Below are positions 17,719-25,454 of a stretch of DNA of 64,000 bases, one piece after another. Positions within the stretch are counted from its first letter, which is position 1. Every line of letters starts with the position of its first letter. The position numbers and the translations under genes are program-made. Source of the stretch: Planktotalea arctica (GTDB lineage: Bacteria > Pseudomonadota > Alphaproteobacteria > Rhodobacterales > Rhodobacteraceae); contig NZ_MUHR01000001.1 in NCBI RefSeq assembly GCF_002105285.1, forward strand, positions 372,001 through 436,000. Direction: 5' to 3'. Under the pieces are notes generated by a model. That model saw only the letters and a list, made by a program, of their open reading frames with translations, did no database searches and was not told where the DNA came from.

Positions 17719-18671
17719 CCGGCGATCATTTCTGAATTGCGCACGATCACTTCGGCCTGCTTGATGGATGCTATGTCCACCAGTCGGCCCTTGTAAACGG
17801 TCGCGCCTTCGCCCTTTGCCTTGGCCTCTTCCATCGCCGCGAGGATTTCGCGGGCCTCATTGACGGCCTCGGTGGAGGGGGTAAAAACCTCGTTGGCGAG
17901 GGTGATCTGCTTGGGGTGGATCGCCCATTTACCGACCATTCCGAGTGTGGCCGAGCGGCGCGCTTGTGCGCGGAAACCTTCGTCGTCGGAGAAATCACCG
18001 AAGGGGCCATCGACAGGCAGCACGCCATGCGTGCGGCAAGCGGCAACAATAGCGGCTTGCGCCCAGTGCCACGGGTCGGACCAGTGTTTCGCGCCCTCGT
18101 GCATCATATAGTAGTTTTCCTGTGTGCCGCCGATTCCCGTGGTTGCCATGCCCATGGAGGCGGCGAAATCGGCTGCGCCAAGGCTCATCGCTTGCAAGCG
18201 CGGCGACGCGGCGGCGATCTCTTCCACATGTGCGATGCCTGCTGCGCTTTCGATGATCACCTCGAAGGAAATCCGCTTGCTGCGTCCTTTCGCAAGCTCG
18301 ATCGCGCTGACCAACGCGTCCACCGCGTAAATGTCCGCGGCGCAGCCCACTTTAGGGATCATAATCTGATCGAGACGCTCGCCCGCTTGCTCGAGCAGAT
18401 CAACTACATCGCGATACCAATAGGGCGTGTCGAGCCCGTTGATGCGCACGGAGAGCGTCTTGCTGCCCCAGTCCACATCGCTGATTGCCTTGATCACATT
18501 GGCGCGCGCACTGTCCTTATCGGAGGGCGCGACCGAATCCTCGAGGTCGAGGTTGATCACATCAGCCGCGCTTGCTGCCATCTTTTCGAAGATCGCAGGA
18601 CGCGAGCCCGGGCCGAACAACTGGCAGCGGTTGGGGCGTGCGACGGGCGTTGGTTGGATGCGGAAGCTCAT
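17715..18671 (-). CDS. mcl1: L-malyl-CoA / beta-methylmalyl-CoA lyase (Mcl1)
   Basis: The 318-residue length from the ATG at 18671 and the opening (MSFRIQPTPVARPNRCQLFG) match Rhodobacter Mcl1. It cleaves beta-methylmalyl-CoA to glyoxylate and propionyl-CoA and condenses or cleaves malyl-CoA, in the ethylmalonyl-CoA pathway of acetate assimilation. Mg2+ ligands Glu141 (FEVIIESAAG) and Asp168 (SLGAADFAASMG) are present. Related enzymes also cleave citramalyl-CoA, which could serve the operon at 8878-14518. It is monocistronic, with a 13-bp palindrome just upstream. Confidence 0.95.
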   Translation of the reverse strand: MSFRIQPTPVARPNRCQLFGPGSRPAIFEKMAASAADVINLDLEDSVAPSDKDSARANVIKAISDVDWGSKTLSVRINGLDTPYWYRDVVDLLEQAGERLDQIMIPKVGCAADIYAVDALVSAIELAKGRSKRISFEVIIESAAGIAHVEEIAAASPRLQAMSLGAADFAASMGMATTGIGGTQENYYMMHEGAKHWSDPWHWAQAAIVAACRTHGVLPVDGPFGDFSDDEGFRAQARRSATLGMVGKWAIHPKQITLANEVFTPSTEAVNEAREILAAMEEAKAKGEGATVYKGRLVDIASIKQAEVIVRNSEMIAG

Positions 18672-18685
18672 GGCGACCCTTTCAG

Positions 18686-18698
18686 GTAATTTAATTAC
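18686..18698. promoter_or_regulatory. 13-bp palindrome upstream of mcl1
   Basis: GTAATTTAATTAC is a perfect palindrome around a central T, 15-27 nt before the mcl1 start codon on the minus strand. It may be an operator; no matching regulator gene is in the window. Confidence 0.35.
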
Positions 18699-18915
18699 GT
18701 TTTTCTTGCCGTCAGAGATATTTCGTTGCGAAGCTCTGCGCAAGCAGATTTCTGCGCCTGCATAGTCGAGCGCTGCATTGCAGAGATGTCAGTTTGTGCA
18801 GGGGGACAAGAAAGTTCGAAAGATTCTTCGATAAATTTAAGAATTTGTGCAAGAAATTACGAATACTAGTGCGAGTATCGAGGAAAAAGAAAGAAAATCG
18901 TGATCAAGTCGCTCC

Positions 18916-18941
18916 AATCTAAGCGCCAAGACATTTAGATT
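18916..18941. promoter_or_regulatory. Dyad before dgcN
   Basis: AATCTAA at 18916-18922 and TTAGATT at 18935-18941 form an inverted repeat with a 12-bp spacer directly upstream of the dgcN ribosome-binding site (GAGGGGA). It could be an operator of a D-glutamate regulator or a leader hairpin. The gap back to mcl1 also contains a weaker ATACT/AGTAT dyad at 18863-18878. Confidence 0.35.
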
Positions 18942-18955
18942 CTGAGGGGACCACC

Positions 18956-19957
18956 ATGATCGAGACACCATATCTGCTCTTCCTGGGCGACGCACCTGAC
19001 CAGCTTTCCGCCAAAGTGGCGCAGGGCATCAAGGATTGGCGTCCCGAAAATTCCGTTGGCCAATTGCGCCTGCCCGGCTGTGGTACCGATATCGGCCTTC
19101 AGGACATGACCCTCGCGGAAGCAAAGGCTGCCGGTGCCAAGACGTTGGTCATAGGCGTTGCCAATCGCGGCGGTATCATTAGCCAGGCATGGAAAGACGT
19201 TTTGATCGAGGCGCTGGAAATGGGCTATGATCTGGCTTCCGGTTTGCATAACCTGCTGCGCGATGAAGGTGATCTTGTCGCTGCGGCGCAGATGCACGGC
19301 GGGACCTTGCACGACGTGCGCGTTCCTACGGTTGGCTATCCCATTGCCAACGGAATCAAACGTACAGGCAAGCGTTGCCTTGCAGTTGGGACGGATTGCT
19401 CAGCGGGCAAGATGTATACGGCGCTGGCGATGGATGCGGAGATGCAGGAACGCGGTCTTAAATCTACCTTCCGCGCGACGGGGCAGACGGGAATTCTGAT
19501 CACAGGGCATGGCGTGCCGCTCGATGCGGTGATCGCCGATTTCATGGCGGGTGCGGTCGAGTATCTTACGCCGGATAATGATGAGGATCATTGGGATATG
19601 ATCGAGGGGCAAGGCAGCCTGTTCCACGTTTCCTATTCTGGTGTCACCATGGCGCTGGTACATGGTGGCCAGCCCGATGCGCTGATCCTGTGTCACGAGC
19701 CGACACGCACGCATATGCGCGGCCTGCCGGGGTACTCGCTGCCAACGCTTGAGGTGCTGCGCGATACCGCACTGCCGCTGGCCCAGGTCGCAAATCCCGC
19801 GTGCAAGGTGGTAGGCATTTCGGTCAACACGCAGCACATGTCCGAGGACGATGCGGTTGCCTACCTCAAAGACGTAGAAGAGCGCATGGGCCTGCCTGCG
19901 GTTGATCCTTACCGCCACGGCGCGGGTCGTCTTGTGGATGCGTTGGCGTCAATTTGA
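18956..19957 (+). CDS. dgcN: D-glutamate N-acetyltransferase DgcN (DUF1611 family)
   Basis: The 333-residue protein belongs to the DUF1611 family: an N-terminal Rossmann-like half and a C-terminal P-loop-like half with VGTDCSAGKMYTALAM and GQTGILITGHG. In marine proteobacteria a member, DgcN, acetylates D-glutamate as the first step of a D-glutamate catabolic route. The identity here rests mainly on the partner genes: the racemase dgcA overlaps its stop (TGATG) and a D-amino acid aminotransferase follows. The DgcR regulator seen in other clusters is not adjacent. It starts at 18956 after GAGGGGA. Confidence 0.85.
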   Translation: MIETPYLLFLGDAPDQLSAKVAQGIKDWRPENSVGQLRLPGCGTDIGLQDMTLAEAKAAGAKTLVIGVANRGGIISQAWKDVLIEALEMGYDLASGLHNLLRDEGDLVAAAQMHGGTLHDVRVPTVGYPIANGIKRTGKRCLAVGTDCSAGKMYTALAMDAEMQERGLKSTFRATGQTGILITGHGVPLDAVIADFMAGAVEYLTPDNDEDHWDMIEGQGSLFHVSYSGVTMALVHGGQPDALILCHEPTRTHMRGLPGYSLPTLEVLRDTALPLAQVANPACKVVGISVNTQHMSEDDAVAYLKDVEERMGLPAVDPYRHGAGRLVDALASI

Positions 19958-20922
19958 TGCAAATCGACATCAGCTACGATGTGTTCAAGCTCGCGCAGGT
20001 CTTCACGATCTCGCGCGGGTCTCGGACGGAGGCCAAGGTGCTTACGGTCAAACTGAGCGATGGCGCGCATATCGGCTGGGGTGAATGCGTACCCTACGCG
20101 CGCTACGGCGAGACGATGGAGAGCGTAGAGGCGCAAATTCGCGGCCTGCCTGCTGATATGTCGCGCATGGCGCTTTATGATTTGCTGGAGCCGGGGGCGG
20201 CGCGCAATGCGGTGGATTGCGCGCTGTGGGATTTGGAAGCGAAGCGGACGGGTCGACCGGTTTGGGATCTCGCGGGTCTGCAAAAACCCGGACCTGAAAT
20301 TACGGCCTACACGCTCTCGCTTGGCACGCCCGAAGCGATGCAGTCACAGGCGCGCGAAAATGCGCACCGCCCACTGCTGAAGATCAAGTTGGGCACGCCC
20401 GATGATATGCCCCGCCTTGAGGCCGTGCGCCGCGGCGCGCCTAAATCGCGGATCATCATTGACGCGAACGAGGGCTGGAGCGCGGACGTCTACGCAGAGC
20501 TTGCGCCGCATCTTGTCGGCCTTGGCGTGGAGTTGGTCGAGCAACCGCTGCCCGCTGGCAAGGATGATGCCTTGAGCGAAATCGAGCGGCCTTTGCCCGT
20601 TTGCGCCGACGAATCCTGCCATGACCGCGCAAGCCTGCCTGCGCTCAAGGGAAAATATGACGTGGTGAACATAAAGCTGGATAAGACCGGCGGATTGACC
20701 GAAGGCTTGGCGCTGAAACAAGAGGCAATTGCGCAAGGCTACGGTGTGATGGTCGGCTGTATGGTCGGATCATCGCTCGCTATGGCCCCTGCGACATTGC
20801 TTGCGCAGGGCGTCTTGTTCACGGACCTTGACGGCCCGCTCCTTCTGGCCGAAGACCGCGACACGCCCCTTCACTTTGACGCCGCTGGCGTCCATCCACC
20901 CAAACCTGAACTTTGGGGATAG
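19957..20922 (+). CDS. dgcA: N-acetyl-D-glutamate racemase DgcA (enolase superfamily)
   Basis: A 321-residue enolase-superfamily protein of the dipeptide-epimerase group. The KxK catalytic motif is Lys142-Ile-Lys144, metal ligands are Asp169 (IDANEGW), Glu195 (VEQPL) and Asp218 (ADES), and the opposite-face lysine is Lys240 (NIKLDKTGG). Two lysines on opposite faces of the barrel suit a 1,1-proton transfer, that is racemisation. Next to dgcN it would turn N-acetyl-D-glutamate into N-acetyl-L-glutamate. L-Ala-D/L-Glu epimerase is the alternative; no peptidoglycan-peptide genes support it. The ATG at 19957 overlaps the dgcN stop. Confidence 0.88.
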   Translation: MQIDISYDVFKLAQVFTISRGSRTEAKVLTVKLSDGAHIGWGECVPYARYGETMESVEAQIRGLPADMSRMALYDLLEPGAARNAVDCALWDLEAKRTGRPVWDLAGLQKPGPEITAYTLSLGTPEAMQSQARENAHRPLLKIKLGTPDDMPRLEAVRRGAPKSRIIIDANEGWSADVYAELAPHLVGLGVELVEQPLPAGKDDALSEIERPLPVCADESCHDRASLPALKGKYDVVNIKLDKTGGLTEGLALKQEAIAQGYGVMVGCMVGSSLAMAPATLLAQGVLFTDLDGPLLLAEDRDTPLHFDAAGVHPPKPELWG

Positions 20923-20932
20923 GAGACACAAA

Positions 20933-21796
20933 ATGACACGTACCGTATATGTAAACGGCGAATACCTGCCCGAGACCGAAGCCAAAGTCTCGATCTTCGA
21001 TCGCGGGTTCCTGATGGCGGATGGCGTCTATGAGGTCACATCGGTTCTGGGTGGCAAGCTCATCGACTTTGACGGCCATGCAATCCGCCTTGCGCGTTCG
21101 CTGAACGAGTTGGACATGAATAACCCGATTTCCAAGGAAGATCTGCTCGTGGTTCACCGCGAGTTGGTGCGTGTCAACGAGATTGACGAAGGGATGATCT
21201 ATCTGCAAATCACCCGCGGCGCGCCGAGTGATCGTGATTTCGCTTTCCCTGATCCGGACACGACGCCCTGCACGATTGTACTGTTCACCCAAAACAAGCC
21301 CGGCCTCGCCAATTCGCCTGCGGCCAAAGTTGGCATGAAGGTGATTTCAATCGAAGATATTCGCTGGGGACGCCGTGATATCAAGACGGTTCAACTGCTT
21401 TATCCCTCCATGGGCAAGATGATGGCGAAAAAGGCGGGGGCGGACGACGCCTGGATGATAGAGGATGGATTTGTCACCGAGGGCACGTCCAACAACGCCT
21501 ATATCGTCAAGGGCAACACTATCATAACGCGCGCGCTCTCGAACGATATTCTGCACGGGATCACGCGCGCTGCAGTGCTGCGGTTCGCGCAAGAGGCGCA
21601 GATGGATGTGGAAGAGCGCAACTTCACCATCGAAGAGGCAATGCAGGCGGATGAGGCGTTCATCACATCTGCCTCCACTTTCGTCATGCCTGTGGTTGAA
21701 ATTGACGGTGCGATCCTTGGGGATGGCACGCCGGGCCGTGTTGCGCCGCGTCTTCGCGAGATTTATCTCGAGGAAAGCCTCAAGAAAGCGATCTAA
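20933..21796 (+). CDS. dat: D-amino acid aminotransferase
   Basis: A 287-residue fold-type IV PLP enzyme. The catalytic lysine is Lys151 in RRDIKTVQLL, matching the DIKSLNLL block of D-amino acid aminotransferase rather than the branched-chain enzyme, and EGTSNNAYIV near residue 183 follows the family pattern. It would transfer amino groups from D-amino acids to 2-oxoglutarate, making D-glutamate for DgcN. It begins 10 nt after dgcA with AGGAGA as ribosome-binding site and is followed by a terminator hairpin. Together the operon can route several D-amino acids into N-acetyl-L-glutamate. Confidence 0.9.
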   Translation: MTRTVYVNGEYLPETEAKVSIFDRGFLMADGVYEVTSVLGGKLIDFDGHAIRLARSLNELDMNNPISKEDLLVVHRELVRVNEIDEGMIYLQITRGAPSDRDFAFPDPDTTPCTIVLFTQNKPGLANSPAAKVGMKVISIEDIRWGRRDIKTVQLLYPSMGKMMAKKAGADDAWMIEDGFVTEGTSNNAYIVKGNTIITRALSNDILHGITRAAVLRFAQEAQMDVEERNFTIEEAMQADEAFITSASTFVMPVVEIDGAILGDGTPGRVAPRLREIYLEESLKKAI

Positions 21797-22146
21797 GTCG
21801 CACAAACGGCCTTAAATTGGGCGAATTTTCCAACACAAAGCTCACGGTTTCCGTGAGCTTTGTCGTTTCAGTGCTCTACTTCGGTAAAGATTGCTCGTTT
21901 GCGTTAATCAAGGGCGTTCAACTGACGACCTAAATGCTCTTGAAAAATGACGTTTAACCAAGCGCCTCTGTCATTCGCCACCGCCTCTGCCGGAACTCCT
22001 TCAGGGCCATAAGTGCGTAGCGTTCTTCAATGCTGCGGGTTTTTTGCGTGGCGCTTCCCCCTTGCTAATCGCGCAAGTAATGGGCTTTGATAGCATAATT
22101 CGCTACGGCGAGCGTGTTTGAACGAGTACTGAAAAGAGGTCGGGTA
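21797..22146. other. 350-nt intergenic region between dat and the OmpA-like gene
   Basis: Besides the dat terminator, this stretch has a short coding-like remnant on the minus strand at about 21954-22043: an open frame without a credible start that ends in a TAA at 21954 and encodes IEERYALMALKEF followed by a basic helix. It may be the tail of a lost gene. The last 80 nt before 22147 presumably hold the promoter of the OmpA-like gene. No RNA gene was recognised. Confidence 0.4.
21836..21862 (+). terminator. Terminator hairpin of dgcN-dgcA-dat
   Basis: CAAAGCTCACGG pairs perfectly with CCGTGAGCTTTG around a 3-nt loop, followed by TCGTTTC. It starts 39 nt after the dat stop. Confidence 0.75.
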
Positions 22147-23589
22147 ATGAGAAAACTCTTAGGCGGTGTGCTTTTGGCAGCGGGTGTCGGTGGTCTTGGC
22201 TATTGGGGCGCGAAGGATCAGGCGCTGGATATCGAGAGCTCGATCGGGCTGCATGCGCAAACAGCTGTGGCGGGTGCTGTGCACGGCGTGCAGGCAAATG
22301 TGGACGGTCGCGACATTCGTGTTTCGGGGCTGGCAAATAGTGAAGCGGAGCGCGCGGCGCTGATCTCCGCGCTGAACGATGTTCAGGGACGCCGCGTGGT
22401 TATTGATGCGCTCGAGGTCTTGCCGATGGCCGATCCATTTACGATCGCCGCGACGCGTAAGAATGGGCAAACGCTTTTGCAGGGAAATGTGCCCTCCGAG
22501 GCGATGCGCGCGGCCTTGCGCGAGAGCGGCGCGAGCGGTGTAGAGGGATTGACCCTTGCTTCCGGCGCACCGGAGCGCTGGGAAGCGGCGATTGGCGGCG
22601 CGCTCGGCACGCTGACGCAAATGCAGGACGGCGCGGCCTCGCTCACGGGAACGACGATGCGTTTGACGGGTCTGGTTGACACGCCAAGCGATCGCAATGC
22701 CCTGATAACCGCGCTGACGCTGCCCGAAGGCTACACGTTGCAAGATGATATCGAGACGCGCGACGACGGCACGCCGATCGGCTTCGACGTCAGCTACGAT
22801 GCGGCTTCGGGTGTGACGGTCGCGGGCAAGCTGCCCAAAGGTCTTGACCTTGCGCAGATCGGCGAAGCGCTTGGCGTGGACGCTGTTGCAGGTGATCCGA
22901 GCGTGGGCATCGAAGGCGATCCAGTTGCTGCGCTTGGAATTCTTAGCAAGCTAAAGGGCTGGCTGCCAGAGCTCGAAAGCGCCAAGCTGACGTTGCACTC
23001 TGGCCCGCCTGCGATCACCGGCTTTGCGGCACCAGGCGTGAATGCGGCGCTGGTGCAACAAAGCATGGCGCAGGATTTCGAAAGCGATCTGGAACTGTCC
23101 CTTGCTGGGCTGGGTACGCTGCCGCAAAGCGGGCAAGAGCGGATTAACGCGGCCACGGGTCAGGCCGAGCGGTTCGAGTTTGGTGCGTGGCTGCCCAAGA
23201 TCGTCTTCACCCCGTCGCTTTCTACATGTGGGGCGCAAACTGAAAAACTTCTGGCAACTACGAAGATCAATTTCCTCAGTGGCTCTGCCGATTTGGGGCC
23301 GCGGGCTGTGCGCGCTATCAATGCGATGGCGAGCGTGCTGGGCCGCTGCGTGCGAGATGCCGGTTTGATCGCAGAACTTGGCGGACATACGGACAACACG
23401 GGTTCGGGTAATTTCGAGTTGAGCGCCGCGCGCGCGCAGGCCGTGCGCAACGCGATGATTGCGCGCGGTATCGACGGTGCTGCGCTTAGCGCGGTGGGGT
23501 ATGGCGCGAGCAAACCGATTGCGGACAATGCGAGCGAAGAAGGCCGCGCAGCAAATCGTAGGACCACAGTGCGCTGGGCGCAGCAGTAA
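22147..23589 (+). CDS. OmpA-family envelope protein with BON-like repeats
   Basis: The 480-residue protein starts at the ATG at 22147 with an N-terminal signal/anchor helix (RKLLGGVLLAAGVGG). The middle, roughly residues 30-330, is a series of BON-like alpha-beta units such as VDGRDIRVSGLANSEAERAAL. The C-terminal 110 residues form an OmpA-like peptidoglycan-binding domain with GHTDNTGSGNFELSAARAQAV and RTTVRW. It probably ties the inner membrane or periplasm to peptidoglycan. A small anchored protein with a helix-hairpin-helix domain follows 21 nt later and may be co-transcribed. Confidence 0.83.
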   Translation: MRKLLGGVLLAAGVGGLGYWGAKDQALDIESSIGLHAQTAVAGAVHGVQANVDGRDIRVSGLANSEAERAALISALNDVQGRRVVIDALEVLPMADPFTIAATRKNGQTLLQGNVPSEAMRAALRESGASGVEGLTLASGAPERWEAAIGGALGTLTQMQDGAASLTGTTMRLTGLVDTPSDRNALITALTLPEGYTLQDDIETRDDGTPIGFDVSYDAASGVTVAGKLPKGLDLAQIGEALGVDAVAGDPSVGIEGDPVAALGILSKLKGWLPELESAKLTLHSGPPAITGFAAPGVNAALVQQSMAQDFESDLELSLAGLGTLPQSGQERINAATGQAERFEFGAWLPKIVFTPSLSTCGAQTEKLLATTKINFLSGSADLGPRAVRAINAMASVLGRCVRDAGLIAELGGHTDNTGSGNFELSAARAQAVRNAMIARGIDGAALSAVGYGASKPIADNASEEGRAANRRTTVRWAQQ

Positions 23590-23610
23590 CAAGTTTGAAA
23601 GGAAGACATA

Positions 23611-24207
23611 ATGTTTCGTGAATGGGGCTTTTTGATAAGTGAAATGGTCATCCTGATCATATTGGCTACGCTTTTGGGCTTGATGGTGGGATGGTTGGTT
23701 TGGGGACGACGCAGCGAAGCGGCGGTTGACACGGGCGAAGTGGCTCGCTTGCGCCGTGATCTGGAAGCGTGCCAAGCCAAACACACAGAAAAAGACGCGC
23801 GCATTGCCGCGTTAAAGGCTGAAGCGGCGAGAGCGATCGCACCCGCAGTGGCAGAAGCATCTGTGGATGCGGCATCGATCGATTACGACGGTGACGGTGT
23901 GATCGAGGGCGCAAATGAAGGCGTAAAGCCTGAAGCCCTGACCGAAGCGCGCGGCGGGGTTGCCGATGATCTCAAGCAAATCAAAGGGATCGGACCAAAG
24001 TTGGAGAAACTGTGCAACAGCTTGGGTTTCTATCATTTTGACCAGATCGCCAATTGGACCCCTGACGAAGAGGCCTGGGTTGACGCCAACCTTGAGGGTT
24101 TCAAAGGCCGCGTCAGCCGCGATACGTGGATCGCTCAGGCAAAGGTGCTTGCAACGGGTGAGGAGACAGAATTCTCCAAACGCGTTGAGGGCGGCGACGT
24201 TTACTAA
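23611..24207 (+). CDS. Membrane-anchored helix-hairpin-helix domain protein
   Basis: A 198-residue protein with one transmembrane helix (residues 10-31), a short charged, coiled-coil-prone stretch (45-75) and a C-terminal domain from about residue 115 to 190 that begins DDLKQIKGIGPKLEKLCNSLG. This domain is the helix-hairpin-helix-like fold also found at the end of some NADH-quinone oxidoreductase subunit E proteins and in L21-fusion proteins. Function is unknown. It follows the OmpA-like gene by 21 nt and is probably in the same operon. A bidirectional terminator follows. Confidence 0.75.
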   Translation: MFREWGFLISEMVILIILATLLGLMVGWLVWGRRSEAAVDTGEVARLRRDLEACQAKHTEKDARIAALKAEAARAIAPAVAEASVDAASIDYDGDGVIEGANEGVKPEALTEARGGVADDLKQIKGIGPKLEKLCNSLGFYHFDQIANWTPDEEAWVDANLEGFKGRVSRDTWIAQAKVLATGEETEFSKRVEGGDVY

Positions 24208-24221
24208 AGCTACTGGCAATA

Positions 24222-24249
24222 CTCTCTGCGCGGCAAGCCTCGCAGAGAG
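24222..24249. terminator. Bidirectional terminator hairpin
   Basis: CTCTCTGCG (24222-24230) pairs with CGCAGAGAG (24241-24249) around a 10-nt loop, between the convergent HHH and DUF1244 genes. The U-tract is weak. Confidence 0.55.
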
Positions 24250-24257
24250 CGAAACGA

Positions 24258-24557
24258 TTAGGTCGCTTGTTTGTGGGAAACCTCGAACGCGGCTTTTTGC
24301 GCATCTGACGCATCGCTCTGAAACTGATCACGCCACTCACTAAATGGCATGCCGTAAAAGGTGCTCCGCGCGTCTTCCTTGCTCATTTCGATGTCGCGTT
24401 CGTTCGCGGCCTCCTGATACCAGCGCGACAGGCAATTGCGGCAAAAGCCCGTCAGGTTCATCATGTCGATATTCTGAACATCCGTGCGTGCGGCGAGGTG
24501 GTCGCGCAAGCGGCGAAAGGCGGCGGCTTCCAGTTCCAGTTGTGTCTGTGCGTCCAT
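24258..24557 (-). CDS. DUF1244 family protein
   Basis: A 99-residue cytoplasmic protein of the DUF1244 family. The conserved core is GFCRNCLSRWYQEA with Cys39 and Cys42, which could bind a metal or form a disulfide. The length and the second conserved segment (FYGMPFSEWRDQF) match the family, which is common in alpha- and gammaproteobacteria but has no assigned function. It lies 23 nt after the amidohydrolase-like gene on the same strand and is probably transcribed with it. Confidence 0.85.
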   Translation of the reverse strand: MDAQTQLELEAAAFRRLRDHLAARTDVQNIDMMNLTGFCRNCLSRWYQEAANERDIEMSKEDARSTFYGMPFSEWRDQFQSDASDAQKAAFEVSHKQAT

Positions 24558-24580
24558 GTCGGGCTCCTGTTTAGTGTTTT

Positions 24581-25321
24581 TTATAGGTTGGTCTGTGCCA
24601 GCGCCTTTTCAAGCAGCGGAGCCAGGCGTTTTGCCCAGAAAAGCTGCTGCGCTTCGGTTTCAATCAGATCATTGCGCAGCTCGATCAGCACATTCAGATG
24701 CCCGCTCGCCAGTGCATGCCTGTCTACCGCGTCGCCCGGCAAATGCCCTGCGTAGGGTTCGTTGTTACCGACCGTCAAATCGCCCTCCTGCGCAAGAAGC
24801 TGCATCAGAGGCGCGGCAAGGCGGGTGTCATGGGCATATAGCACGCCAATTTCCCAAGGCCGCTTGGGGCGTCCTCTTAATTGCGGCGTGAATGAATGGA
24901 TCGACAGCAGCACAGGGCGCTCATGGCGCTGCATTAACGCGCCAAGAGCGGCGTGATAGGGGTGGTAGCAAGCCTGCATGCGCCGCTCCAGATCTGCTGC
25001 ATCGGCGTTGCGATTGGCGGGAATGATCGTGCCGTCATAAAGCTTCATCAACAATGTTGGATCATTCGCGCCGCGATTGGGATCGATCACAAGGCGCGAG
25101 AAGTTCGAGCAGATCACAGGGCTGTCCAGCTGCGCGCCTAAAGCCTGTGCGAGTCCGCACGCGCCGATGTCATAGGCGATGTGCCGGTTCATATCGCTGG
25201 CTGCGATGCCCAGATCGCTGCCGTTGACGAAGGCCGGCACGGTGTTGGCTGCATGATCGCAGCTTACGACCCAGCGCCCCTTGCGTTGGTCGGTGAATTC
25301 AAAGAAAGGCTGGTATGTCAC
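24581..25321 (-). CDS. N-formylglutamate amidohydrolase family protein
   Basis: A 246-residue protein of the N-formylglutamate amidohydrolase (HutG-like) family, recognised by VVSCDHAANTVP near the start, the SRLVIDPNRG block and LSIHSFTP in the middle. The family hydrolyses N-formyl-L-glutamate in histidine breakdown, but many stand-alone members act on other amides. No hut genes are nearby, so the exact reaction is open. The GTG at 25321 is preferred because it follows AGGAAA by 7 nt; an ATG at 25369 would add 16 unmatched residues. Confidence 0.8.
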   Translation of the reverse strand: MTYQPFFEFTDQRKGRWVVSCDHAANTVPAFVNGSDLGIAASDMNRHIAYDIGACGLAQALGAQLDSPVICSNFSRLVIDPNRGANDPTLLMKLYDGTIIPANRNADAADLERRMQACYHPYHAALGALMQRHERPVLLSIHSFTPQLRGRPKRPWEIGVLYAHDTRLAAPLMQLLAQEGDLTVGNNEPYAGHLPGDAVDRHALASGHLNVLIELRNDLIETEAQQLFWAKRLAPLLEKALAQTNL

Positions 25322-25397
25322 GTATCTGTTTCCTAGGTTTGCCGCAGCAATAGTGCAGTTGCCGCGCAATTGGAAATGCGCAATAAGCGACCGAGCG

Positions 25398-25411
25398 TGT
25401 TAGCGATAACA
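25398..25411. promoter_or_regulatory. LacI-family-type operator upstream of pyk
   Basis: TGTTAGCGATAACA is a 14-bp palindrome with one mismatched pair and the central CG typical of LacI-family operators. It lies 43 nt before the pyk ATG. In Rhodobacter sphaeroides the LacI-family regulator CceR controls glycolytic and related genes, so this may be a CceR-type site. Confidence 0.6.
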
Positions 25412-25454
25412 TGAGATGCTTGCCGATCCGGCTGAACCGAGACGAGGACGAATT

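Noticed and set aside
19957-20922. L-Ala-D/L-Glu epimerase instead of N-acetyl-D-glutamate racemase
   Set aside because: The family is the same, but dgcN overlaps it and dat follows, while no murein peptide genes are near.
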